A stretch of 64,000 nt of DNA from Shewanella psychrophila (lineage in GTDB: Bacteria > Pseudomonadota > Gammaproteobacteria > Enterobacterales > Shewanellaceae), in the NCBI RefSeq assembly GCF_002005305.1, contig NZ_CP014782.1, positions 5,456,001-5,520,000 of the forward strand. Reading direction: 5' to 3'. Shown here in pieces: positions 45,012 through 52,920 of the stretch. A program made the translations under genes and the position numbers. The notes beneath the pieces were generated by a model. It was given only the letters and a program-made list of their open reading frames with translations. It searched no databases and was not told the DNA's origin. Every line of letters starts with the position of its first letter. Position 1 is the stretch's first letter.

Positions 45012-45334
45012 CCAGAATACCCCTTAATCAAATTCAAAATTATCTGTTCATTTAAAACAAACTCTAACACATCATTAGTGTGCCGCAACTTATTCCTGAC
45101 TTTATTTTTATCTAGCAGCCCCCAGTCAGATATGTAGTAATATCCTGATTTTGTTGAGCCAGCTCTTAGACAGGTAATATCAACATCAGAAAGAGAATTT
45201 ATAACCTCTTGTACCGTTCTACGGTTCATTCCTGTTGCATCAACCAGCATTGGAACGCTACCAATGTTCGAATCTATCAAGGTAGCAATCAGTAGCTTTC
45301 TATTAAATGCGAGCTTCGATTTGTTATAAGTCAT
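44990..45334 (-). pseudogene. Winged-helix protein truncated by IS3
   Basis: Residues 1-106 are native: LLIATLIDSNIGSVPMLVDATGMNRRTVQEVINSL is a winged helix-turn-helix and GYYYISDWGLL follows. The last nine residues (YSGQAQLDT) are translated from the IS3 terminus. The native gene therefore lost its 3' end. It overlaps the upstream Abi gene by 4 bp (ATGA), so the two form one operon, with this protein a likely regulator or partner. A possible lost C-terminus lies just left of IS3 copy 2 (see findings). Confidence 0.75.
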
Positions 45335-45981
45335 ATCACCCTATTCGCAAATAGTTCGTTCACGGTTTCTAGTTGGTTTAACCATTTATGCGTTTCATTG
45401 CAACGCATGGCAACTGTGGTAGATATCAAAGGGTAAACATCAGTAAGACTAGTTTGATTAAATATCGGCTCATGGTGCGCTATTCGATTCCGCAGTTTAC
45501 GAATTATGAAACAAGCATCTTTTAACTGCATTCTGATTTGTTGAACAGTCAAGTGAGCAGCATTAGGGAAGATATTATTAATATATGGCTTCCAGATACG
45601 ACCATCGTGCCTTCGTGTAAACATTTCCTCCCAGAAAAAAAGCTTAACTTCAGGTAGGAGCTTCCCTACACCTTGATATCCATGCTCTCTATACAATGAG
45701 GTAATAGCTCGTTTGTTCTTGTCTGTTAAGCTATTGAGAAAGAAATCATTTGTCGGCCAGTCAGCCCCGTACCTTTGGCTAATCGCATCGCTTATAGCGT
45801 TCCGTAATGTCACCTCATAAATGTGCAAAGGAACAAAGAAACCAGCGGCTAATTTTGCATTCCATTCATATAGACTTAGTGCTGTACGAACACAATCGTT
45901 TCCAGTGTGGTTTACAACGGCATTTCGATAGGTCGCAAAGCGACTGATAGATAACGTTTGCTCTATAGCTTGATATGGCAT
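45331..45981 (-). CDS. Abi-family (Abi_2, HEPN) abortive infection protein
   Basis: A 216-residue helical protein. EWNAKLAAGFFVPLHIYEVTLRNAISDAI and LLPEVKLFFWEEMFTRR match the Abi_2 family. The motif R-N-R-I-A-H at residues 164-169, followed by HEP, is the RNxxxH motif of HEPN ribonucleases. Related AbiD/AbiF proteins stop phage growth by cutting RNA or blocking phage functions. It is cotranscribed with the downstream winged-helix gene, now truncated by IS3. If that partner restrains the toxin, its damage could matter. Confidence 0.82.
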   Translation of the reverse strand: MPYQAIEQTLSISRFATYRNAVVNHTGNDCVRTALSLYEWNAKLAAGFFVPLHIYEVTLRNAISDAISQRYGADWPTNDFFLNSLTDKNKRAITSLYREHGYQGVGKLLPEVKLFFWEEMFTRRHDGRIWKPYINNIFPNAAHLTVQQIRMQLKDACFIIRKLRNRIAHHEPIFNQTSLTDVYPLISTTVAMRCNETHKWLNQLETVNELFANRVI

Positions 45982-46098
45982 TAACTGTCCTTATGTCGAT
46001 ATATATATTGACGAAGCCGTCATTTTTGTTCTATTATTTGCTTGTAAGCTTTGGATATTCCTGCTTCGGCAGCCCACCAAAGATATAAGATCAAGATT

Positions 46099-46127
46099 AA
46101 ACCCACGACTTTTGTTGTGGGTTTTTT
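46099..46127 (+). terminator. Terminator between the recombinase and Abi genes
   Basis: AACCCACAA-type stem (AACCCACGA with TTGTGGGTT) and TTTTTT on the plus strand. In the minus direction it lies just after the recombinase stop, but the T-run is weaker there. Confidence 0.75.
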
Positions 46128-46130
46128 CGT

Positions 46131-46892
46131 TTATATCATCCACTTTCTTCTTATTTTAAAGCTCTCAAGGCGTTTCTGCTTAGTCGCCTTGCGCTTAATA
46201 AACCATTCTGCAATAGGGCTATAAGCTGTGTAATCCATAGCTAGGATCTTACTGATAGAATCATCACTAAACCCCGTGGTAATCATAATGTCATTGGTAC
46301 TCATGCCAGATCGGTATGACTCAATCACGCACGTTCTGACCAGTGAAAGCCGTCGAACTCCTGCATCCCAAAGCCCAGCATTTTTAATTAATTGGTCTAA
46401 CAGCTTGTTCATTGCGTGCGGGCTAATGCTTTCCCCTCGATTTTGCACAGTGAACGGCTTTAAATTGTCATCGACAAATAAGGGAGCGTTTGGGTTTAGA
46501 CTCAAATAGTGCTTGTTAGGCATAGTATTGATCCCAAACTCAATCAGCCATTTAATATACTTTTCGAATGCCCTTTTTAGTTCATCGTTAGCCAGTACAA
46601 TAGGACGCTCTGCACCATCACGGGTGATCGTATCAGGTAATACCGCAAACTCGTTAAACGTGCCGTCAGGAGCAATAAAGACACTCACAGTTACCAGAGT
46701 TAGTTCAAGCTCTCTCAAGCCGAGAACGCCAGCCATTAGCAAGAGTAATTTATTTCGGTGTTTTAGTTCTGTTGTTCGGCCAAAGTTTCGGCTAATCAGT
46801 GGCTCATACAGTTCACCATTAACCAGTGGTCTACCATTCATAAACGCAGATATAGTTATCAATTTGCGTTTATACTGGGTGTTATTTTTCAA
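46131..46892 (-). CDS. Divergent tyrosine recombinase (integrase-like)
   Basis: A 253-residue protein with the layout of a tyrosine recombinase catalytic domain. HRNKLLLLMAGVLGLRELEL holds the first Arg (R60), RRLSLVRTCVIESYRSGMSTNDIMITTGFSDDSI aligns with the HxxR...GH region with R186 kept but the usual His replaced by Leu, and Y221 or Y224 in AMDYTAYSP is the candidate nucleophile. No N-terminal SAM-like arm domain is present. It may be a plasmid- or island-type recombinase, or a degenerate one without activity. Confidence 0.62.
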   Translation of the reverse strand: MKNNTQYKRKLITISAFMNGRPLVNGELYEPLISRNFGRTTELKHRNKLLLLMAGVLGLRELELTLVTVSVFIAPDGTFNEFAVLPDTITRDGAERPIVLANDELKRAFEKYIKWLIEFGINTMPNKHYLSLNPNAPLFVDDNLKPFTVQNRGESISPHAMNKLLDQLIKNAGLWDAGVRRLSLVRTCVIESYRSGMSTNDIMITTGFSDDSISKILAMDYTAYSPIAEWFIKRKATKQKRLESFKIRRKWMI

Positions 46893-46909
46893 AATGGCAA
46901 GTGATAAAG

Positions 46910-46940
46910 CACCAAGGCCACATTATTAGCGGCCTTGGTG
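46910..46940. terminator. Strong hairpin upstream of the recombinase gene
   Basis: CACCAAGGCC and GGCCTTGGTG form a perfect 10-bp stem with an 11-base loop. No T-run follows on either strand. It may be a terminator of a lost gene or a recombination-related structure. Confidence 0.5.
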
Positions 46941-47057
46941 TGAGGTGATAGGAAACGAAGCATTAGTTTTATTTATCAATAGTCTAATGAAAATTTGTTT
47001 AACTAAGTTACATCATATAAAGTAAAATCGCCATCCAACAACTGCCTACTTCATGCT

Positions 47058-47936
47058 ATGAATAACCTCGATATTAGTTTCCCCTCTTTATATATAGTTG
47101 CGGACTCAGCATCTAATACTGCTCAGAAAAGCTTTCTCAATCTTTCCAAGATCCATGCATTTATGCTCATTGCTGGAACAGTACTAGCAATATTTGTTAT
47201 ACCGAATGGGATCTACAGCACCATCATGGCATTGTTCTAAATTGGCGCTTTAAGTATTTCAATTTTTCTTGGTGTGAAAAAATACGAGAAAACCTGGTAC
47301 AACGGAAGAGCAGTCGCAGAATCAATCAAAACTTCAACTTGGAGATATTCGATGAGAGCTACACCGTTTGAGGACGCTAGTAGGATTCAAATCCCCAAAT
47401 CTGAATTTAGATCTATGCTGTCCAACATACTCAAAAATAATAGGGAACTAGGAGAATCAATTGGTGAGCATGAGGATACTGGTGATCAAATAACATCAGA
47501 AATGAATAGAATACGAATGCTTAGCACTAAAGAAAGGTTAGATTTTTATGTGGAACATCGAGTAGATGATCAACGCCTTTGGTACACAAAAAAAGCAGCT
47601 TATAATAAACGAATGCACAAAAGGTGGTTTATAGCGTTGATTGCTGCACAATTTTTAGCCTTAACAAGCGTTCTACTCAGAATAGCCTTCCCTGAATGGG
47701 AACTTTGGCCTACAGATGTCTTTGTAGTGATAGCTTCCTTTGCAATAGGTTGGATGCAGATTAAAAAATTCAGTGAATTAGCTTCTGCTTACTCTTTAAC
47801 GGCTCAAGAAATAGGCATTATCCGCAATCAATCAGAAGATATCGAAACCGAATCAGCCCTATCTGAATATACTAATAATGCTGAATTAGCTTTTTCAAGA
47901 GAGCATACTCAGTGGGCAGCAAGACAACACACATAA
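47058..47936 (+). pseudogene. SLATT/DUF4231 membrane protein split by a stop codon
   Basis: One frame runs from 47058 to 47936 and is interrupted only by TAA at 47238-47240 (codon 61). Before it: FPSLYIVADSASNTAQKSFLNLSKIHAFMLIAGTVLAIF with the first helix. After it: the rest of helix 2, then the SLATT hallmark W-x3-R-x-x-AESIKT (codons about 80-91), SMRATPF, a charged region, and a second helix pair (codons about 189-210 and 219-235). The full length of 292 codons fits DUF4231. SLATT proteins are thought to be membrane effectors in nucleotide-signal immunity. The gene is convergent with a TIR protein 44 bp away. Confidence 0.72.
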
Positions 47937-47943
47937 AGAATGA

Positions 47944-47971
47944 GGCCATTAAGAATCATCACTTAATGGCC
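47944..47971. terminator. Shared terminator between SLATT and TIR genes
   Basis: GGCCATTAAG pairs with CTTAATGGCC, loop of 8. It sits in the 44-bp space between convergent genes and can serve both. Confidence 0.7.
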
Positions 47972-47980
47972 TTAACTGTA

Positions 47981-48385
47981 TTAAAGGCTATTTCTGCGAA
48001 TAGCCCCAACAATGCTTTCTGTGTTCCAATTAACATCTTCGATAGACCGATCTGTGACTGTATTAGAACTACGAGTTCTCCCCCATGGAATTACACCAAT
48101 AACAGGTACGTTTATTGATAGAGCATAATCAAGCTCCCATTCCATCCAAGGGCTGTGGCTAGCGTAAATGCCTGCTAAGCCAATGACGATTCCTGAACTT
48201 TGTATTTTTTCCCTAAGTTTTGTTTTGATATAGGCTGCATTATCGGAGTTTATAGGCTCATACCTTGAAACTTCCTTAAACTCTACATTAAAATAACCTC
48301 TATCATTTAAGAGTCTTCTAAGGTTATCTAAGTCGTCGGTATGATCCCATGAGTGACTTATAAAAATAGTGTGATTCGTTGCCAT
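47981..48385 (-). CDS. ThsB-like TIR domain protein (DUF1863 type)
   Basis: The 134 residues are a single TIR-like domain. FISHSWDHTDD (residues 8-18) opens the fold, GIYASHSPWMEWELDYA (72-88) contains the candidate catalytic Glu (E84), and VPVIGVIPWGRTRSSNTV with VNWNTESIVGAIR completes it. This arrangement is that of MTH538/ThsB proteins, which in Thoeris systems make a cyclic ADP-ribose-type signal after phage infection. No ThsA effector is beside it. The convergent neighbour is a SLATT membrane protein, which could be the effector of an unusual two-gene system. Confidence 0.82.
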   Translation of the reverse strand: MATNHTIFISHSWDHTDDLDNLRRLLNDRGYFNVEFKEVSRYEPINSDNAAYIKTKLREKIQSSGIVIGLAGIYASHSPWMEWELDYALSINVPVIGVIPWGRTRSSNTVTDRSIEDVNWNTESIVGAIRRNSL

Positions 48386-48679
48386 TTTATCCCCTAATTT
48401 CTACACATTGTTGCCTAATAGAGTAATGGGGGCACATAGCCCAAAAATCAACCAAGGAAAGAACTAACTTTCCTCGATGAATATCACTAACCATTTATTA
48501 GCATTAGAAATTATAATGGATTGGAAAGAACCGAATCAGACCATGTAGGAAACGATAAAGTCTAACAAACTGAACAGCCTGTAAATTTAGTCTCAGCTGT
48601 TCTTCTACGTTTAAATGGGTTTTGTGTGAATCCATAGTCAGTTTGTGTCTATGCTAATTTTCCACATAAGATGCACTAC
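48386..48679. other. Gap upstream of the TIR gene
   Basis: About 290 bp, AT-rich. It should contain the TIR promoter on the minus strand. A GGAAAG/CTTTCC hairpin near 48457-48475 is the only structure noticed. Confidence 0.3.
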
Positions 48680-49243
48680 TCATGACTTCGAACTTGCAGC
48701 TCTTATTCTCATAATGGTTTGCCTCGTAGTGCTATGCTGGCGAGCTACAGCACTAACATTTTCACCATTCTCCAAGCTTTGTCGTACTTCCATTTGTTGC
48801 TCTTCATTCAATGAAGGAGGCCTGCCAAACCGCTTCCCTTGTGCTTTTGCTCTCGCTATCCCCGCATGAGTCCTTTCTACTAATAAGTCCTTCTCAAATT
48901 CCGCAACTGCAGAGATCACCTGCATAGTCATTTTTCCAGCTGGACTAGTGAGATCTACACCACCTAACGCCAGACAATGTACGCGGATCCCAACGGCTTC
49001 TAATTGCTCAACCGTTTTACGGATATCCATCGCATTACGTCCAAGTCGATCAAGTTTAGTCACGACCAGGACGTCCCCAACCTCCATCCGATCTTGAAGC
49101 CTGATAAATTCAGGGCGTTCGCTTGCCGCGACTGAGCCGCTGATACTTTCTTCAAGAATACGATGGTTCTCAATACTGAATCCAGCCGCTTGAATTTCAA
49201 TTCGTTGATTTTCGGTAGTCTGCTCTAAAGGGTCTAAGTACAA
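48680..49243 (-). pseudogene. Serine resolvase/invertase lacking its catalytic N-terminus
   Basis: From LEQTTENQRIEIQAAGF onward the protein is a typical Tn3-type resolvase (VLVVTKLDRLGRNAMDIRKTVEQL, SPAGKMTMQVISAVAEFEKDLLVERT, GKRFGRPPSL and a C-terminal HTH with VSAVARQHSTTRQTIMRI). The N-terminal YxRVST block with the nucleophilic Ser is missing. The first five codons come from the inverted-repeat element that begins at 49230. So the gene was cut right after the Ser-Thr position, and the protein cannot be catalytic. Confidence 0.8.
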
Positions 49244-49690
49244 AAGCGGTATAAAACGTCAACTCACACAACTTAACTATATGATAAACATAAGTTAGTT
49301 GTTGAGGTTTTTAAAATATTTATTCAATAGTTCGTTTCGTCGAATGTACCGTAATTTCGATCGGAAGCAGAGTCTAATAAACGCATTAAAAATTAATAAA
49401 CTGAACTATGTTTACTTAAACGTGTTTTATAGACCCAATTAATGAGGGATTTAGGCTAAAAGTTCTAGGAATACAAGAGTTCATAAAAACGACCGTTTTT
49501 TTAAACCTATAGCTCACCAGTATTCTTTATTGATCCACGATAATTGCTCAATTAATAGATCTTCAAAGGGGATAACATACAAATTATGGAAGATCGTTTT
49601 TGAACGACAAAACGTGACAAATAAATTGTTATTTATCAATGCTCTATATAGCCTGAATTGTCGTTTTTTACCGCTTTTGTACTTAGAGCC
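49230..49690. mobile_element. 461-bp inverted-repeat element (MITE-like) inside the resolvase gene
   Basis: The two ends are inverted copies of about 35 bp, starting GGGTCTAAGTACAAAAGCGG on the left and GGCTCTAAGTACAAAAGCGG on the right (complement), and continuing with AAAACG blocks. The interior has no convincing gene. The left end replaces the 5' end of the resolvase. Right of the element a minus-strand ATG at 49743 opens MRTFYT, which might be a decayed remnant of the missing N-terminus. No 5-bp target duplication is seen. Confidence 0.65.
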
Positions 49691-50045
49691 ATCATTATTC
49701 CAGAGGTTAGTGTTGGATTTGCAGGGGTATAGAATGTTCGCATTTTAACCAACAAGAAACGCAGAAGAGCCCAAGCCGCTTAAAAACCAGCTGTTACCAA
49801 GCCAGATTATGCCCGATTGTTGGGTAGATTTCCGTTTGCCTAGTGTTCAGTAAAATGTGCCTTTTTTGAACCATGCCGATGTGAGCATAGTAAACCAGAA
49901 GTAAGAATCTGTCCTAATTAGCCTGAATGTGTTCAGTGAATTTGAACCATGCCAAAAGTTCAATCTCATTCGGATTTGTGTAGAAGAGTCAGCGTCTAGT
50001 ACAACAAGAAAATTCACGCCCACTTTATTTTTGTTAGCGAAAGTA
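49691..50045. other. Non-coding stretch with short direct repeats
   Basis: About 350 bp. TTGAACCATGCC occurs twice (near 49868 and 49943), each preceded by a GTGTTCAGT or AGTGTTCAGT word, so a roughly 75-bp unit seems partly duplicated. No gene is visible. Confidence 0.4.
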
Positions 50046-50080
50046 AAACCAATATTTATATTGTAACTATTGGTTTTTTG
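50046..50080. terminator. Bidirectional terminator after the HHIIP gene
   Basis: AAAACCAATA pairs with TATTGGTTTT, with a T-run on the plus strand and TTTT on the minus strand. An outer GCCCAC/GTGGGC pair extends the structure. Confidence 0.8.
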
Positions 50081-50123
50081 GTGGGCATAATAAAGTGAAG
50101 CAGAAATAGAACTGATATAAGAA

Positions 50124-51023
50124 TCAATCTTCGTTAATAATCATCAGGACAGAGTCCAGTATATGACTAAATGTAGGAGTATATGAATCACATGTATCTG
50201 AATAAAGAGTGATAATTTCTGAAGGTATCGATTTTATTAATAATGATGAGTCAACACTTCTACGCTCTTGAGTAGTTCGGAGGCGGTATGAACTACCGTT
50301 CCCTCGCTCCCAATCACTAGGGTTTAGCTGATAAACAGTTCTACGCCTTGCTATTCTACTTAAATCAGCAGAAATTGAAGGTAATAAAGAATCATCATTA
50401 TTATCTATAAAGAGCCCCATATTTCTATTGAGTCTCGATAGAATTTGAAAATTTGTTGTGCCAACAACTACCCCTACATTGCTTTCAAAAGCATTATTTG
50501 GATCATCTTCCCGATTATTAGGACCAATAAAAAGGTTTCCAGGAAGCCAGGCATAGAACTGATTGAAAGTATCAAAGCCTAATGCATATGTTTCCCCTCC
50601 TGGGGTTGCCGTACCATACCCCTGAGACATAGCCAAATTTCCAGCCTCCACTAAATCATTGCCTAAAGATTCGCAATCTACTCCACCATTCCCGGCAAAA
50701 AAGTGTAAGTTATTTGCATATGAGTTAAAAAAACCCTTTAGGTTCCGCAACCTATTCATTTCAGCAACTCTATTGTAAAATCCTCTCAACCGATTATAAG
50801 GAATAATATGATGCCGTGAAACGTCCACAGTATAAGTGGGACCACGCCCCTGTGTGGTTAAATCTGAATTATAATTTATCAAATTTTCATATGGTGCTGA
50901 TGGTCTAGCACCCATAGAAAGCTCATACTGACCAAAAGGTAAATCATCAGATGGCGCAGTAAATCCATAACCAGAATAAAAAGATAGCAGTATTACACTG
51001 CATATATTTATTTTAGAACGCAT
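50124..51023 (-). CDS. Secreted protein with an HHIIP nuclease-like motif
   Basis: A 299-residue protein with a Sec signal peptide (residues 1-22, cleavage near GFTA). RHHIIPYNRLRGFYNRV (from R70, H71-H72-I-I-P75) resembles the first part of HNH/His-Me finger nucleases of the AHH/LHH toxin type. WLPGNLFIGPNNREDDP (158-174) could supply the later Asn/His ligands. I cannot name the family. The single-domain, exported layout suggests a secreted nuclease or other toxin-like enzyme. No obvious immunity gene is paired. It lies with two other small secreted proteins in the island. Confidence 0.6.
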   Translation of the reverse strand: MRSKINICSVILLSFYSGYGFTAPSDDLPFGQYELSMGARPSAPYENLINYNSDLTTQGRGPTYTVDVSRHHIIPYNRLRGFYNRVAEMNRLRNLKGFFNSYANNLHFFAGNGGVDCESLGNDLVEAGNLAMSQGYGTATPGGETYALGFDTFNQFYAWLPGNLFIGPNNREDDPNNAFESNVGVVVGTTNFQILSRLNRNMGLFIDNNDDSLLPSISADLSRIARRRTVYQLNPSDWERGNGSSYRLRTTQERRSVDSSLLIKSIPSEIITLYSDTCDSYTPTFSHILDSVLMIINED

Positions 51024-51081
51024 GTCAACTTACCTCTATATGAATAATTTTTTTACTAAATCCAATAGCAATTGCTGTCAA

Positions 51082-51354
51082 ATGACCATATATAGTCACC
51101 TCGGGTTTATCAAGGCTATTGAAGCACTTCCTCTCGACCAAGGTGGTGCTGGCAGGCATAGATGCTGCGGATGTGCCTACGAACTAGGCTATAACCTTGA
51201 CTTGCAAAGAGAAGAACTATTAAGCATTGAAACTGATTTCGTTAATGATTATCTACCTACAGTTAGAAGAAAGGAAATGCTACAACAAATTAAGTGGCAT
51301 CACAAAATGGAGATGAGGTCTATGTTGTTTCTACATTTTTATCACCTTACTTAG
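51082..51354 (+). pseudogene. Fragment with a GRHRCxxCAYELG zinc-knuckle-like motif
   Basis: A frame open from 51022 overlaps the divergent HHIIP start, so ATG 51082 is a better start. FIKAIEALPLDQGGAGRHRCCGCAYELGYNLD contains a CxxC pair of a kind found at the N-terminus of some HNH-type or restriction-linked proteins. After about residue 70 the sequence loses any such character and stops. It is probably the 5' remnant of a longer gene. Confidence 0.4.
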
Positions 51355-51454
51355 ATGTGTGGTGTTCAGGCAAGGTATTTTACAAACCTCGAGAAGCACT
51401 ATAGAAACACATCACATTAAGGATCTAGTAATTAACTTAGCCCCATCACCATAA

Positions 51455-51799
51455 TTAATCCCTGATTAATTGAAGGGCTAAAAGTGTATGGTTACTCTCA
51501 GTTACACAAGCATTTACTTTTTGGTTAAGAAGAAAAGCACTCTGAACCGTTTTCGTTAGATCTTTATGTATTTCATTAACTCTATATCCACTAGGTTCTG
51601 ACTGATTTATTATTGCAACAATGCCGCGTTCCCTAACGGTACTGTCTGGAAATCGGTGATCAACATGAGCATAAACACTTGAAATTCTTGTATCTGATAT
51701 AAGTGTACCACCAAATTTAGCACAATCTTCAGTGAAAGAATAAGACCAAGCATTACTCGATATACATAACAAGACAACAGGCATAATAATTTTTTTCAT
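51455..51799 (-). CDS. Small secreted protein, unknown function
   Basis: From ATG 51799 the protein has 114 residues with a clear signal peptide (KKIIMPVVLLCISSNAWS) and a 95-residue mature part with two Cys (DCAKFGG and NACVTES) that may form a disulfide. The ATG at 51811 is also possible. I recognise no family. The compact, disulfide-bonded secreted form would fit a toxin subunit, inhibitor or immunity-type protein, but nothing in the sequence decides this. Same strand as the HHIIP gene, 430 bp upstream of it. Confidence 0.55.
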   Translation of the reverse strand: MKKIIMPVVLLCISSNAWSYSFTEDCAKFGGTLISDTRISSVYAHVDHRFPDSTVRERGIVAIINQSEPSGYRVNEIHKDLTKTVQSAFLLNQKVNACVTESNHTLLALQLIRD

Positions 51800-52335
51800 A
51801 TAGACATCCATTTTATGTTAACTAAAAGTTACGCTCTCGTACAGAGGAGCATGGTAAGAAATTTCATTTTACTAAAATAAGCCTATTAACGTAGATTTAT
51901 CCAACAGTACTATATTTTAACTAATCTCGTTTATAAATTTGATTATACATACCATAGCGAGTTCCTATATCTGAAACTAATACGCGACACCGAATGAGTA
52001 ATTAATTACCCATTCTATTAATATCTACTACTTATATTCAGATATAACAGGTCTTCTGCACAGGTTAATATTACTTGAAATAGTAAGTATACAGTAGGTG
52101 TATAATCATGTTCGAATTTAACACCTACTATTAAACACCTTTTAATAAAAGTGGATCGCATGGAATACACTATAAAAATAGTCTCACTTCAACATCATAA
52201 TATAAAGTTATATTTAACAATTGATACAATTTGTAACCAATTAAGGAAAATATAGGCTCTACGCGTCTTTGCGTGGAATCACTAATTTCTGTAAACTTCA
52301 GTGGCTTTCAACAATTACTTAAAAAAGGGATTTTC

Positions 52336-52407
52336 ATGTTCGGTTCTCGCTCAGATTCATTTAATATGTGGCCAAAGGAAAAACTAACCTCCATTCTTTA
52401 TCCATAA
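52336..52407 (+). CDS. Candidate 23-residue peptide upstream of a perfect hairpin
   Basis: ATG 52336 is preceded by AAAAAAGGGA at a fair distance and opens MFGSRSDSFNMWPKEKL and a few more residues before TAA at 52405. The strong palindrome begins one base later. No homologue is known. It is either a mini-gene with its own terminator-like hairpin or chance. Confidence 0.25.
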   Translation: MFGSRSDSFNMWPKEKLTSILYP

Positions 52408-52408
52408 T

Positions 52409-52455
52409 CTTACCAAACCAATAGAATGGTTATACCATTCTATTGGTTTGGTAAG
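52409..52455. repeat. Perfect 22-bp inverted repeat with 3-base loop
   Basis: CTTACCAAACCAATAGAATG plus GT, then loop TAT, then the exact complement. No T-run follows on either side, so it is not a standard terminator. Confidence 0.92.
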
Positions 52456-52686
52456 AAGGGTTTTGCGCCATTTCATCGAAAAGTCCATAGTTAGCCTGTA
52501 GACCTTGATACTATGGGTTACAGAGGAGCGTGGTGACAAACCGTTCTTTTAGTCAGAGAACCCTCAAAACTGAGTTTAGCCGATGCTCAAGACAAATATG
52601 ATGAGGTGATGGATGACTTTCCTGTGTGATGTTTAGAATTTTTGCGTCAGAGCGCAATCTCCGGAACCGAAGGCCTAGAGCAGAAT

Positions 52687-52723
52687 GAACATCCTCCCGT
52701 TATTGAATAACGGGAGGATGTTC
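52687..52723. repeat. Perfect 17-bp inverted repeat with 3-base loop
   Basis: GAACATCCTCCCGTTAT, loop TGA, then the exact complement. The second perfect, short-loop palindrome within 300 bp. Confidence 0.92.
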
Positions 52724-52892
52724 CGCAGATAGGCTAGTTGAAAACTATGCCATCTATGAAATCTTGAACCAGTGCATTTCACGTATCAAATGACATGCAC
52801 ATTGCTCCTGCTTGGCTGGGCATTAACGCAGCTGTTCACCACGATTAAGCGCTATCAGCTTATCAAGAATATGCTTTTGTTATGACACAAAG

Positions 52893-52919
52893 GTTAGGTG
52901 TAGATAATCACCCGCTTAC
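52893..52919. repeat. IS66-type terminal repeat relic
   Basis: GTTAGGTGTAGATAATCACC followed by CGCTTAC resembles the right end of the IS66 element at 41890-41914 (GTTAGGTGTAGATCACCACC). No IS66 gene is attached, so an older element has been lost. It abuts the stop codon of the next gene. Confidence 0.6.
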
Positions 52920-52920
52920 G

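Larger units (their letters stand above)
43791..45019 (+). mobile_element. IS3-family element, copy 1
   Basis: The ends TATTCTGGTC and GACCAGAATA, each with an inner CTGGACACC-type block, define 1229 bp. The sequence equals copy 2 at 54837-56065 as far as I can compare, so at least one move is recent. The two ends are flanked by different bases (TCT on the left, CCC on the right), so there is no target duplication at this copy. The right end sits inside the winged-helix gene. Confidence 0.92.
51812..52920. other. 1.1-kb region without a clear gene
   Basis: It holds a tiny ORF (52336-52407), two perfect palindromes (52409-52455 and 52687-52723) and an IS66-type terminal repeat relic (52893-52919). 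At about 52530-52630 the plus strand reads VREPSKLSLADAQDKYDEVMDDFPV and a stop, which looks like the last part of a lost gene. The AT-rich part 51830-52320 shows nothing I can name. Confidence 0.45.

Noticed and set aside
46910..46940. Attachment site for the tyrosine recombinase
   Set aside because: The hairpin is suggestive, but no second copy or tRNA end exists to define an att pair.
49530..49748. Open frame of 72 codons
   Set aside because: It lies mostly within the inverted-repeat element, crosses its terminal repeat and has no family resemblance.
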